The notes: generated by a model not told the origin, from the sequence alone. Counted from the stretch's first letter, positions 1-11,640 are shown. The stretch is 64,000 nucleotides of DNA from Cryptomeria japonica (GCF_030272615.1 NC_081413.1:163897080-163961079), one strand, 5' to 3'. Made by a program: numbers and translations.

Positions 1-994
1 GTGAAACCTGTAAAATAGGAGTTACGTAAGATGCATCCACATATTGCACTCTTGGTCAACGAAGAACTTCAAAATATGTTGGATGCAGAATTCATCAAAC
101 CAATAGACTACCCTAAATGGGTATCCAGCATTGTACTTTTTGACAAACCTGCTGGGGGCATTTGCATCTGTATTGATTTTCGTGATCTAAACAAGGTTTT
201 CCCTAAGGATGATTTCTTGCTCCCCAACATAGACATGATTGTAGATCTAAAAAACAAAACATGAGATGCTATCACTTATGGATGGATTTTCTGGATATAA
301 TCAGATTAGGATCGCATAGGAAGATCACCACAAAACTAAATTCACAACACAATGGGGGAATTTCTGTTACCGGGTCATGCCTTTTGGTCTCAAAATTTTT
401 GGAGCTATATATCAACGTGCAATGACAATAATTTTTCATGACCTCTTACACAAAATCATGGATGACTATGTGGATGATCTTCTAGGTAAATCAAAGACAA
501 GACATGAGCACATCCCTATCTTAAGGTAGATCTTTGAAAGATTGGAAAAATACAAACTGCACCTGAATCCTAAGAAGTTTCTTTAGTGTCACATCGGAAA
601 AAATTCTAGGTTTCATAGTTTCTTGCAAAGGCATCGAGGTTGATCCTACAAAGGTGAAATCTATCATGGAAATTCCTCCCCCAATGACCCTTAGATAGTT
701 GCAAAGCTCCAAGGGAAACTCCAATCTATCAGATGCTTCATCTCATAGATTGCAGATAAATGCCATCCATTTGCACACCTATTGTGCAAAGACAAAAAAT
801 TCAAATGGGACTACTTGTGTCAAAATGATCTTGAAAAACTTAAAGAATATCTGGCATCACCTCTATTTCTTATGCCTCCTAATGCTGGAAAGCCTCTTCT
901 TTTGTACATATTTGCTACTGGGGGCATTATTGGCACAGACAGATGATCAGGGAAAGGATCATGCTAAATACTACATTAGTTGAACACTTGTAGG
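1..994 (+). pseudogene. Ty3/gypsy reverse transcriptase and RNase H fragment
   Basis: Broken pol piece of a gypsy retrotransposon, entering from the left window edge. Residues at 31-264 match the RT N-terminal part (motifs HPHIALLVNEEL, FRDLNKVFPKDD, LPNIDMIVD). The frame is then lost, but MPFGLK (about 380) and the catalytic YVDD box (467-478) are readable in other frames. The start of RNase H is visible at 900-983 (GALLAQTDDQGKDHAKYY). Several stops and frameshifts make it non-functional. It closely resembles the minus-strand RT at 16531-15410, so it comes from the same Tat-like family. It stops abruptly at 994, where the LTR at 995 begins, and its continuation is not found beyond 24350. 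Confidence 0.85.
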
Positions 995-2176
995 TGTGTC
1001 AACTTGAATTTCATCCTCAGAATGCTACTCGCAACAAGTTAGTTTCACAAAATACCAATGGAAATACTACAGGAAATCCAAACTCAACTAATGAAACTAC
1101 ATGAAATATATATGAAATAAAAATACTAATATTACCTTCATGGTTTATGTCTCATTGTGTCCTAACTCCACTATTCTTGGTTGTAGATGGTGTGCTCTCA
1201 AACAAGCACTGATAGCTTCCAAGATGACATATGAAGAATGAACTGATAACTGATAGTTCACAAATGCTATGATATGCAATACTACATGATTATGCTAAAA
1301 TGATTATACTAAAATGCTAATTGCTATTTGCTTCAAGATTAAAAACTCACAGATGCATAAGTTTTACAAATGATTTGGCTTACAAATTCACTTGAAGTCT
1401 CACTCTCTCTTAACTAAACCTCTTGATTTTATAGACCTTAAGAGGATAAGATGATCTAGCTCAGATCAATGATCTTGATCAGATCTGCATATTTCGATGG
1501 TTATGAGCAAAGGTGAAGGTTGAGAGAAAGGGGAAAGGAGAAGACAAGTGTTACTCATCTCACCTTGACTGGGTTGCTGACTGACAGAATCTAGAGATGG
1601 TTGGAAAAGATTTAGGCATGAGAGGATAAGTGGACTCAAGTCCTTCCTAAGATGTAGGGGGTGTTGGAGAGAATATAGGAGGTTATGAAATATGTGTGCA
1701 TATACAATATTCATTAAGTTTGGAGGTTGGAGATAAATGATGAATTTATATTTAAGAAATATTAATTTCCTTAGCCACATGATGGATGAGTTGGCAAAGG
1801 GAAGATGAAGTGGAGATGGAAGGTGAGTTGGATAATAGGGATTTAATAATTTGGGAAATCATTTAATATTTGAGACTATAGGATAGGAAAAGAATCATTA
1901 AATATTAGATATTTAATTGTTTAGAGGAAATAATTATATATTAGATATTTAATTAACTTGGTTAGAAGGATAATTAAATATTAGATATTTAATTATTTAG
2001 AGGAATAAAATATATGAATTAATTAATAAATTATTTCAATTAAATTAATTAATAGAAAGACACGAAATGAATTAAATAAATTAATCTTTTCAAATTAACT
2101 ATTTAATAGAAGAATAAATATAAAATAAATATAAAATATTTATTTAATCGCTCATAGCCAATTTTATGTGTATATA
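995..2176 (-). repeat. 3' LTR of element E
   Basis: A direct repeat of 23210-24350. Both begin on the plus strand with tgtgtc(a/g)acttgaattt and both end with atgtgtata plus two diverged bases. On the minus strand the element-side start would be TGTATACACAT; here it reads tatatacacat, a decayed TG. The other end is ...GACACA, the usual CA. A PPT-like tract lies immediately upstream (2177-2190). A TATA-like box (minus ctataaaatc, 1425-1434) lies inside. The part at 1860-2150 is strongly AT-rich with repeated attaaatattagatatttaa words. Confidence 0.8.
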
Positions 2177-2192
2177 TTTTGTCCCTCTTTGA
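2177..2192 (-). promoter_or_regulatory. Polypurine tract of element E
   Basis: Minus-strand reading is tttcaaagagggacaaaa, ending directly at the 3' LTR. It closely matches the tract before the 3' LTR of element F (tcaaagaggggcaaa, 51808-51822). In LTR elements this tract primes plus-strand DNA synthesis. Confidence 0.7.
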
Positions 2193-3370
2193 AATGATGT
2201 CAAGACAACATTGTTTCAAAGATTAAATCAAGTCTCGATAGTGCGCCTGATGGAGATAAAAAATCCTAACTGTGTGCCCCCTTAGGAGATTGATCATGAA
2301 AATGTTGAAAACTTTGGTTTGAATGATTGATCTCATTATAATTGATAAGTTCCATCAATTAAATTCATTTGTGAAAAACAAATTAAATTGCCCCATTGAA
2401 TGGAATAAATTACTCTTTCAAATAGGAAATATAAAATTAACCAGGGTTAATTTTAATTTCATTGTCATCCTTGTTAGCTTGTGAAGAAAATTGTCTTGGT
2501 GAGGTGGTGAAATGGTGATTCCTATGGAGAACCATCGATTTGAGCGTGTTCGACGATATCAGGGACCTCTTGAGTATGGGTTTCCAGTATGTATCTTATC
2601 CCGAGCTTTGTTTTCAACTTGTCATGCAACTTTTCATGTTTTAGGTGCGTTTTTGAATTTTTGAATTTTTTTGCGATTTTCGGCATTAGGTTAGTGCTTT
2701 TCAATGTAGATTTAGTGCATATGCAATTAGGGTTAACACTTTTTCTCATGATAGTGCTTATGCTCATTTTGTTAGCGCATATGCTAAGGATGTTAGTACA
2801 TATGCATCGGTTAGCGCTTATGTTTCATTTGTTAGCGCATATGCATTGTGTGGTAGCACTTTTGCATGTTTCCTGCATACATGCTTAGGGTTAGTGTGTT
2901 TGTTGAAAAAGTTAGTGCATATGCTATTTTTAGCACTTATGTTCAATAGGATAGCGCATATGATCTAAATTAATGTTTTTGATAGATGCAAAAGCCAAAA
3001 ATCACTTTGTTGATTAGATTTAACGCATTTGATGCACATGTATGATGAATAGAAACTTGATTGATTGATTGATTTGATAGATCGATTTGATTTGTTTGGA
3101 TAGATCAGCTTTAAGAAACTGGTTTAGTTTCTACTATAAGAGCTTAGCAGAGTTTTGATTTAACTTAGTGATTGATAGAAAACCATGATTGATAGGTTTT
3201 AAAATGATTTGATAGCTTAAGTTGCTTAAGTTTTATTTGATTGATTGATAGATTAGTGACCACTTTGAATTGATAGATAGATAAGTGATGATTGATCAAA
3301 TTCTCTTGGTAAATAGGAGAAACCTAATGTTCTCCAGTGTCGGGAAAAATTCCCAGTGGTATGACATTTA
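2193..3370 (+). repeat. Leader of the antisense PMD ORF with a GTTAGCGC-type motif array
   Basis: No coding signal. From about 2685 to 2990 a short motif of the type gttagcgcatatgc or gttagtgctt recurs roughly every 20-35 bases (2690, 2762, 2790, 2813, 2830, 2911, 2951 and others), separated by unrelated spacers. From about 3055 to 3300 there is low-complexity gattgatt/gatagat sequence. The motifs read in the same direction as the PMD ORF that starts at 3371. A similar array, pointing the other way on the plus strand, lies in the gag leader of the same element at 21670-23130. Confidence 0.6.
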
Positions 3371-5400
3371 GTGTCAGAGCTGCCACAAGCAGAGGTGAGA
3401 CATATAGATGCCTGTGGTTTAAGCCATCTATTGTATATGCCTAAGATTACCCATAATAGAGGATTGTTGATGGCATTAGCCAAGAGATGGCACAATGAGA
3501 ATAACACTTTCCACCTACCCATGGGTGAGATTAGTGTGATTCTTGAGGATGTCTATAGGATTCTGCACATCCCAGTGATCAGTGAGTTAGTGCAGTATGA
3601 TGTTCATGATCATGTTGGGACAGAGGCTTGCAGAGCCATTTTTCCTGATGAGAGCATCACTAGAGGAGAGATCCGATGGGAGGATATTGTTATGTATTAT
3701 GAGGTTCTCCCTATGATTCTTGCCGGTTTGATTAGAGGATTCATTTTTCCTGATAGGTGATTGTGAGGTTTTGCAGTTGGATGGGGTGAGATTCTTCAGA
3801 GTATGATGCAGCATCAGACTCGATATGCTTGGGTGTTTGTATGCTTTCTCATTTATATAATGATCTTCATCAGGTGGTGTATGATGAGAGTGCTAGTTTT
3901 TCTATAGGATGCATACTATTGTAGATCTGGTGTTGGGAGCACATTGCTATCACTCAGCCTATCCATCATAGAGTTCATGGAGAGAGGTAGCCATATGTGT
4001 ATCTGTATGCAAGTATCCTACTCAGGATAAGCTGGGTAAGATGGAGTATTGGCATTGGGTGCTTGATTCATTGGATAGTATCACTTGGAGACCATATGTT
4101 TATTATGAGCCATGGATGGATGATACATGGACATTACCATTTATTATGCAGAGAAGATATTCCATTGGTTGGACTCCTTACATTATTGAGCGATAGTTTG
4201 GTATCATTCAACCTATTCCTATTGGTGTCATGATATAAGCTCACCAGTATAGAGATAGGTGAGATTGGGGACCTTCTTTGTCATTTGAGATTGCTTGCAC
4301 TAAGTTTCTTGCTACTTCGAGAGTGGCTTATGATATAAGATTGCACATTCTTGATCCTGGTGTTACTACAGAGTATGCTCAATATATACTAGTACATCCA
4401 TGTCCTCGTATTACTAATCCAGTAGATCCTCCTCCCAGCCTAGGAGATGAGGATGGTGATTCAGATGACCTAGGTGTCAAGAGATGGAGACAAGAGTTTA
4501 GAGCTTCTTAGGAGGTCGAGGGAGGTGGAGATGAGGGTGGGGATGGTGGTGGATGTGGTAGGAGACTGGGACAGAGAGGAGATCGATTGAGAGTCCATGG
4601 AGGACCGTTTGGACCAATTGGTAAGATTGGAAGACTACTTACTATGGGTAGGAGAGATGTTGGACGGATTGGGAGGGATACTGGAAGGGAAGGGATGAGA
4701 TCACCGAGAGGGTTTCCATTGACAGAAGGAGGTAGGATTACTAGACTAGGTGGGGGATGCGGGAGAGGCATTGATTTTGGTCAGATTCAGCCAGACCCTA
4801 GGGTTATTGCACCTCATAGTGGAGAGGATGAGGATCCAGAGGATCATGTTCCACTTATTAGACGATGGGTTTTGAGGGCTACTTAGACTAAGATTCCAGT
4901 AGGTGGACACGGAGGTGGTGAGGAGTGGATTGGGGTTCATGCACCAGAGCATGATATGCCAGAGCAGGAGACCATTGATAGTTTGAGAGAATAGATTGAT
5001 CAACTTTGAGCACAGGTACAAATTTTCATGGCTGAGAGGGATAGAGTTGTTAGGAGACAATAGGATACTTAGGTCCTTCTTGATCATATTCAGTAGGTTG
5101 GATCAGGTACTCTCTCAGCTGACATTGTTAGAGCACTAGTTTGGGTCGGGAAGGAGACTTCCCATTGGTGACAACTATATGAGGAGGTAGTCATAGAGAG
5201 CTAGAGAGTAGGTAGCTATCATACCACCGTGTTGATGGATACTAGTAGTGGTGGAGTCATGGGACCTCCTCAGAGGAGTGGTGATCATGGGAGATAGGCA
5301 TCTGGAGGATCTTCTCGTCCACAGCCACAAAGACATATAGAGTCAGGTGGTAGTTGTACAAGACAACCATGACTTGACTTGGAGGCACTTGTACTTTTGA
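3371..5400 (+). pseudogene. Antisense ORF with Plant Mobile Domain (copy 1)
   Basis: Lies between pol and the 3' LTR of E and runs opposite to pol. The N-terminal block at 3371-3760 has the hallmarks of the Plant Mobile Domain: ALAKRWHNENNTFHLPMGE followed by ISVILEDVYRILHIP. This family occurs in plant MAIN-like proteins and in many transposable elements; its molecular role is uncertain. After a stop near 3760 the frame continues with interruptions. SRVAYDIRLHILDPGV lies near 4320, and a Gly/Arg-rich stretch with repeated RxG(R) words is at 4560-4800. An acidic segment follows (SGEDEDPEDHVPL), then a helical Gln/Glu tail to about 5250. A second copy of the C-terminal half is at 14573-13560 on the minus strand. 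Confidence 0.75.
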
Positions 5401-7112
5401 TCTGATATCATTGTATACTTGGACTTTAATTGTTTTATGATGATCTATATGCATTGATTGGATGCAGTGATTAGATGGATGATGATATGATGATGATTTT
5501 CTTTCCTTGCTTTATGATAATGATCTACATGATGCAATGATAAATGTTTTTTTAATTTTTGATTTTGATTTTGATGACCTTGGATGCAACTGAAAATGAT
5601 TACTAACTTAAATGATGCAATGATCTATATGGAAATGCAAATGTTTTCTTATGCACTATGCTATTCGAATGTTTTTTTATTTTTGATGCAATTTGAAAAT
5701 GATATGAAAATGCAATTGCAATGATTAATTGCTTTAATGTTTATGCATAATATGATTACGAGTCTTAGTGCAAAGATGCAACTAAATGAAATGAAATGAT
5801 CAAAATGATTTTAAAAATGAATGCACCTATAATGATCAAATGCAAAAAAAAATTATTTGTCCAAGTATACTCAATTGTGATTTATGACTGTTGATCTGTT
5901 AATAAAATGATATGCTTACAATGCAACTAACAATGAATGCTTATAATGCAAATGAATAATGAGCTAATCTAAAATGATCTAACTAAAAATGATATTGCCA
6001 TTCTTCATATGTTATCTTGTAACAGTGCTTGATTTCATCATTAAGCTTAAAAATGTTGTAAGAAAATACAAGCAACTTGACATAATGATTCAAGATGACC
6101 TGAGTATTTCTTACATATATTTTGATATAGCAAGTTAATACAAGCAACTTGATATAATGGATCAAGTTGACTTGAGTATTGCTTGTTGAACAGACAAGGA
6201 TTATCTCCTTTTATGCATGACTTGGAACGTCCTCCTTGATCTTTTGTCGATCATATCCTGAGACAAGTACATACCTTAATAAGAGATAAACCACAGGCAA
6301 CAATCAAAGAAAATAATCATGCCCCATCATAGCTTCTCTAGTCATGGACATCTTTGAGTCGCATAGAGTACATGATTAGCAATAAAATCAAGACATAGAC
6401 ATTGAATCTTGTATGTCATTCACATGTTCCTATGGTCATTTACCAATATAATCATGTTGATGAATGATCTTTTATAATCCTTTATTACTTGTTGGTTGAT
6501 TCATCATTGGTTTCTGAGTTTCATGATTCAGTTATTGATGAAATGCCTTGATTTTTGTTGCTAGTTATCTGTTTCAAAATCCTAGGTATTTTTGGTTTTT
6601 CTAAGTTTTCTGAATGTTTTGGATTTTCAAAGATTCAAAAGATCACCTTAGCAAAAGGAATTTGGATTTTGCCCCCAGCGGAAACAAAAATTTATTATGG
6701 ATGTATGAATTGATCAAGATCCAAACCATGGCGGGATACAAATGTAGATTTATTGATTCTAATAATTTCTAAGATAGTGACTATGACAAGTATGTCAAAA
6801 ATTGATAACTGTTGGTAAGCTGCATATTTTATGCTAATGGTTCAAAGCAATGGATGCGAAAGATGGAATGGATAAGCTAGGAAGCGATAGATGCGATATG
6901 ATGAAGTGAATAGGTGCGCAAAGCAATCTCATAGATGGAGGAACTTACTTTTTAGATAGCGCCTATTTACCAGGTTTTCACCATCTAAATTTATTACATT
7001 TTTCTCTCTTTTCTCTTCTTTTTTTCTTTTTTATGCTATTTAGGGATTTTCTGATGATTACTGATTTCTTCAAGACTTTATATACTTTTTATTGATTTTT
7101 TCCAGGACTTTA
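5400..7112. other. AT-rich spacer between PMD ORF and integrase (left copy)
   Basis: No supported gene. At 5480-5960 it is low complexity with recurring atgatgcaatgat and aatgatctatat words. At 6065-6180 there are two imperfect copies of a 45-base unit starting acaagcaacttga(c/t)ataatg. The 6600-6980 stretch is moderately conserved with 11760-12140 on the opposite strand. Integrase and PMD transcripts would converge across this spacer, so it probably holds the 3' ends of both, but I see no definite terminator. Confidence 0.55.
6067..6182. repeat. Two 45-base direct repeats in the spacer
   Basis: The units begin acaagcaacttgacataatg (about 6068) and acaagcaacttgatataatg (about 6133), and each runs on to gagtatt(t/g)ctt. 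The same pair is kept in the other arm at about 12594-12717 in reverse complement, so the duplication predates the split of the two arms. Confidence 0.7.
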
Positions 7113-8257
7113 TATCTCAAGCATAGAATTTCTTGAGATGGATAGAATTGATAGGTTCATCAAACCAATCACCTTCAGGGGTAGATAATTTGTATGTTCT
7201 TGATCCATATGTTGCTACTATGACAAAAGGTCCTAGACAATTTGGTTAAAATTTTCCTTTCTTGTCTCAGTATTTTTGATTTCTTGGACTCTCCCTCAGA
7301 ACTATATCTCCAATCTAAAAAATGCGCAGCTTGACTCCCTAGTTATAACTTCTTGCCATTCTTTGTTGATATACTTTCAAATGATCTGTTGCATTTTGGC
7401 GACGTTCTTGAATCAGTTCAAGTTCCTAGAGTCGAGAGACTTGTTGTTCTTCTTCTGGTATAATACCTTTCAAGGATACTCGTAGAGAAGGTATCTCTAC
7501 TTCTATAGGTAATATGGCTTTTGATACATAGGCCAAACAATATGGATTTTCCCCTATTAGAGTGTGGATGCTAGTTCGGTATGCCCAAAGAGCAGGATTT
7601 AGCTAAATGTGCCAATCTTTTCCAGCTTCATTGACTGTTTTCTTTAAAATTTTCAAGCTAGTTTTATTTGATGCCTCATCTTGACTATTTCCCTATGGAT
7701 AATATGGAGTAGAAAACCTATATTGGATATGAAATTTCTCACATAGATCCTTCACATCTTGATTTTTGAATGGTCTTCCATTATTAGTATTAATGGTCAT
7801 AGGAAATCCATAGTGATAGATTATATAATTCAAAATGAATGATGATATTTGTTTTTCTATCATTGTTGTTAAAGGCACTACTTCAATCCATTTAGTAAAA
7901 TACTCAGTAGCAATCAAAATAAACTTATGTCCATTGGAAGATGAGGGATTTATCTTTCCTACCAAATCAAGGCCCTATTGAGAAAATGGCCATGATCCTG
8001 TCATAGGATATAACTCTTATGCTTGTGCATGAATGAGATTCCCATGGATCTAACATTGTTTGTATTTCCTAGCATATGTGAAGGAATCTCTCTCCATAGT
8101 AGGCCAATAGTAACCCATACGAAGCAGTTTCTTAGCCAATGTTAAACCACTTGAGTGTGTGCCATAAATACCTGCATGAACTTTGTTAAGAACTTTCTTA
8201 GATTCTTGTTGTTCAAGACATCTCAACAATGTACCATCTAGACCACACCTATATAAG
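7113..8257 (-). pseudogene. Ty3/gypsy integrase (copy 1)
   Basis: Degenerate integrase. Readable pieces are the HHCC-type N-terminal region (AGIYGTHSSGLTLAKKLL, then YYWPTMERDSFTYA), the core start GLDLVGKINPSSSNGHKFIL and FTKWIEVVPL. Next come the second active-site region (INTNNGRPFKNQD), STPYYP, and a glutamate in EASNKT. A C-terminal domain ends in IHLKKFYA near 7113. The core normally has D, D and E; the second position is Asn here (TNNG instead of TDNG), although copy 2 keeps Asp. Stops interrupt the zinc-binding region and the C-terminus. It follows the RNase H block at 8309-9545. Confidence 0.85.
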
Positions 8258-8308
8258 ATATCGACAATAATAGTATAGCGAGAGGACTAATGGATAAAAT
8301 TCCTTCTC

Positions 8309-9545
8309 TGATTGCAAGATAAGTCAAGAGGAAGGATATTTTCTTTTAAATACTGATAAGTTTGACTCTATAAGGATTGACTGGTTCCTGATATATGGAA
8401 AATTTGGTAGATATGATAGGATTAAATGGTGGGGTTAAGATATCTTGCACAAGAAATTTGTAATGATGTTGATTCTCCTTATTTTGCAAGAGAGATGTTA
8501 TTGTAGCCATTGCACCTGCTACTTTATTCTCATTTTGTGGAATCTGGGTGAATGATATTTCTTTAAAGTGTTCTTTAAACTCTTCTACCAGTTGTTTGTA
8601 TGGCATGAGCTTATCATCCTTAGTTTGATATTCATCATTTATTTGGTTGATGATAAGCTATAAATCACCATAGACATGTAGTTCTTTGACATTCCATTCA
8701 ATGGCCATCTTGAGCCCAATAGCCAATGCTTCATATTTTGTAGTATTATTGGTAAATGGAAATCGCAGTCTATATGATTTTAGAATTGTGTGTCCTTGAG
8801 GTCTGATGAAAAAGATTTATGCGCCTGATCCATATTATGTATAAGAACCATCAAAGTACGATTCCCAAAATTTTGTACTTACTGTCAAAATATCTGCCTC
8901 AGGAAATTCAATGTTCAAAGGCATGTCAGTTTGTAAAGGTGCATCAACTAATTGATCAATGATGACCTATCCCTTGATAGATTTTTGGTCAACATACTCT
9001 ATATCAAATTCACTCAGTATCATAACCCATTTGGCTAGTATTCCTGTCAAGGTTGACTTGCTCAACAAATATTTGAGGGGATCTATCTTTGCTATTAGTT
9101 TTAGAGAATGAATCAACATATAATGTCGCACCTTCTAAGTTGCAAATACAACTGCTAGACATGTCTTTTCTATTGAAGAATAATTTAATTCATAGCTAAC
9201 AAGTGTTCTATTGATATAATACACTGCTCTTTCTTTTCCTTCTTCATCATGTTGAGCTAGGAGAGCTCCTAATGATACATTTGTTGCTGAGATATAGAGA
9301 AACAATGGTTTCCCTTTGGTTGGTGATACCAGTACTGGAGGACTCATTAGATATTCTTTTATTTGAAAAAAAGCTTCTTCACATTTTAGATCCCATTTGA
9401 ATGGAATATTTTTATGTAAAAGATAGGTGAATGGACGACATCTATCTGCTAACTGAGAGACAAACCTCCTAATTGATTGCAATCTTCCTTGTAAAGATCG
9501 CAATTGACTTATGTTTCTAGGTGATTCCATCTCCATGATGGCTTT
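8309..9545 (-). pseudogene. Gypsy RNase H and second (archaeal-type) RNase H, copy 1
   Basis: Begins inside the end of RT (MEMESPRNISQLRSLQGRL, 9540-9480). The classic RT-linked RNase H follows (GKPLFLYISATNVSLGALLA, about 9320-9255). After a linker comes a second RNase H: YFDGSYT-like near 8860, TKYEALAIGLK near 8740, and FTQIPQNENKVAGAMATI near 8530. Two RNase H domains in tandem are the diagnostic feature of the Tat lineage. The sequence matches 14581-15820 in the same orientation but is clearly diverged. Stops occur in the linker and second RNase H. Confidence 0.85.
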
Positions 9546-10434
9546 ATCTAATAGTTCCTGTTCTAGATGGTACCGAATGGTACTCTGATTTTTGGGATTA
9601 CATTTTTCCATGGTCTTGATGCCGCACATTCAACTGAATCTGGTTGTTATTTTCATGGCTGGGGTGCCTGGTGGCACTTTTGACTATGATTGGTTAGAGT
9701 GAGAGGCTACTTCAGGTGATAGTGGAGACCCTGATTTTTTAGATGGAGGATGATGAAGATGGAGAGGATCTTTAAGAAAATGGTGACCTATCTTTGGGGC
9801 TTCATCCTGCAAATTTTGTAAAAAAGAAGGCCAGGGGCCTGTCCATGAATTGTATAAAAATAAAACACCCATAATGTAATAATTTTCCTTTTCTTTTTCT
9901 TAATTATGACGTATCTTGTGATTTCATTTTGCTTGCTTGGGAATATGACTGGGAATAATTAAATAAATAAGGTAGATAAAAGCATTATTTACATTATATA
10001 AATTTAGAGAGAAACTACTAATGAAAAGGTTTAAGATGGAACCCGTTGACCAGGATCCGAAGAGAGTCCCCTTGCATATCTTCGAGGTCAAACAAATTGA
10101 AAGCTTTGCAACTTATGATGCAGAAAGGTCCCTCCCATAATCCATCAAACTTAGCATGCTGACCGGACTTGGATGCTCTTTCATTATACTTAAACACAAG
10201 GTCGCCTTGTTTGAATCCCAGGTCAGAACTCTTTTTGCTATCGAACCACCTCTTGATGGTTTGCTGATGGTTCTGGAGAGACATGAATACTGCTTCCCTA
10301 GCCTCTTCTAATTCCACAATCTCCACCAATCTTACATCCATGGGACCATTCTCTACTACTTTGATAGACTTAAGTAGCTACAAGGCTGGGATTTCCAAGG
10401 AAATGGGAAACAGTGCGTCCTTACCATTGACTAG
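9546..10434 (-). pseudogene. Inserted piece of an unrelated gypsy: integrase C-terminus plus downstream sequence
   Basis: At 10434-10018 the minus strand encodes the end of a Ty3/gypsy integrase. It starts with LVNGKDALFPISLEIPAL, passes a helical segment with QNHQQTIKRWFDSKK, and ends with the GPF-type barrel (FDGLWEGPFCI, VNGFHLKPFH). It is not similar to the integrase copies at 7113-8257 and 10435-11640, so it comes from another gypsy family. Downstream (10017-9546) there is a Pro/His/Ser-rich reading frame at 9872-9684 that I do not recognise and no other signal. The piece sits exactly at the centre of the inverted repeat, between two broken ends of element E. Confidence 0.7.
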
Positions 10435-11640
10435 CTTATATAGGCGAGGTCTAGATAGATCTTTATTGATATGCCTTGAACAAGGAGAATCTAAAAAATT
10501 TCTTAACGAAGTTCACGCAGGTATTTGGGGCACACACTCAAATGGATTAACACTGGCTAAGAAACTTCTTTGTATGAGTTACTATTGGCCTACTATGGAG
10601 AGAGATTCATTCACATATGCCAAGAAATGCAAACAATTCCAGATCCATGGGAATCTCATCCACACACCAGCACAAGAAATGCATCCTATGGCAGGATCAT
10701 GGCCATTTTCTCAATGGGGCCTTGATTTGGTAGGTAAGATAAATCCTTCATCCTCTAATGGACATAGGTTCATTCTAACTGCTACTAAATATTTAACTAA
10801 ATGGATTGAAGCAGTATCTTTGACAAAAGTGACAGGAAAACATATATCATCATTCATCTTGAATTATATAATCTGTCGCTATGGAGTTCATATGACCATT
10901 ATCATTGATAATAGATGACCATTTAAGAATCAAGATGTGAAGGAACTATGTTAGCAATTCCATATCTAACATAGGTTTTCTACACCATATTATTCACAAG
11001 GAAATGGTCAAGCTGAGGCATCAAACAAGACTATCTTGAAAATCTTGAAGAAAATAATCAATGATGTTACAAGTGTGGTTGTCATTGCACCAAAAGATCA
11101 ACCTGTCAATGTACAAATGAAGCTGGAAAAGAATGGCACATTCAGCTAAATCCTTCTCTTTGGTCATACCAAACCAGCATCCACACACCAATGGGGGAAA
11201 ATCCATATTTCTTAGTCAATGGATCATAATACATATTACCAATAGAAGTAGAGATACCTTCTCTACGAGTTTCCTTGCAAGGTCTTACACTAGAAGAAGA
11301 AGAAGAACGAGTCTCTAGACTTCAAGAACTTGAGCTGATTCAGGAACGTTGTCAAAATGCAATAGATCATTTGGAGGCATATCAACAAAGAATGGCAAGA
11401 ATTTATAATCATAGAGCCAAGCCACATATTTTTTCAGATTGGAGATATACTTCTAAGGTAGAATCCAAGAAATTGGCAAGATTGAGAAAAGAAGGGTAAA
11501 TTTGAACCAAATTGGTTAGGTCCTTTTGCCATAGTAGTAGCATATGGCTCAAGAGGATACAAATTATCTACTCCTTAAGGTGATTGGTTTGATGAAGCTA
11601 TCAATTCCATCCATCTCAACAAATTTTATGCTTGAGATAT
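10435..11640 (+). pseudogene. Ty3/gypsy integrase (copy 2, inverted)
   Basis: Homologue of 8257-7113 on the opposite strand. The zinc-binding region has HAGIWGTHSNGLTLAKKLL and YYWPTMERDSFTYAKKCKQF. The core has WGLDLVGKINPSSSNGHRF, KYLTKWIEAVSL, the second Asp in IIIDN (about 10908) just before a stop, and the Glu in NGQAEASNKT (about 11015). The C-terminal part has PIEVEIPSLRVSLQGLTLEE and ELIQERCQNAIDHLEAYQQRM, with a GPF barrel near 11515-11630. Frameshifts occur near 10920, 11040 and 11500. Its start coincides with the inner end of the inverted repeat; upstream codons are missing. Confidence 0.85.

Larger units (their letters stand above)
4310..8257. repeat. Left arm of a roughly 4-kb inverted repeat
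   Basis: Reverse complement of 10435-14573. Matching landmarks, in order from the outside in, are the PMD C-terminal half, the AT-rich spacer with paired 45-base repeats, the block around 6840-6980 (tagatagcgcctatttacc) and integrase. The match ends inside integrase near 8257 and inside the PMD ORF near 4310. Similarity is clear but imperfect, with many substitutions and small indels, so this is an old duplication rather than an assembly artefact of identical arms. Confidence 0.8.

Noticed and set aside
4508-4771. Pro-rich minus-strand frame, and its counterpart at 14156-14419 on the plus strand
   Set aside because: Antisense shadows of the Gly/Arg-rich segment of the PMD ORF. The PMD frame continues into recognisable flanking protein, these do not.
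3371-5400. PMD ORF as an envelope-like gene
   Set aside because: No signal peptide or membrane segments are visible and the sequence matches the Plant Mobile Domain pattern; it also runs antisense to pol.
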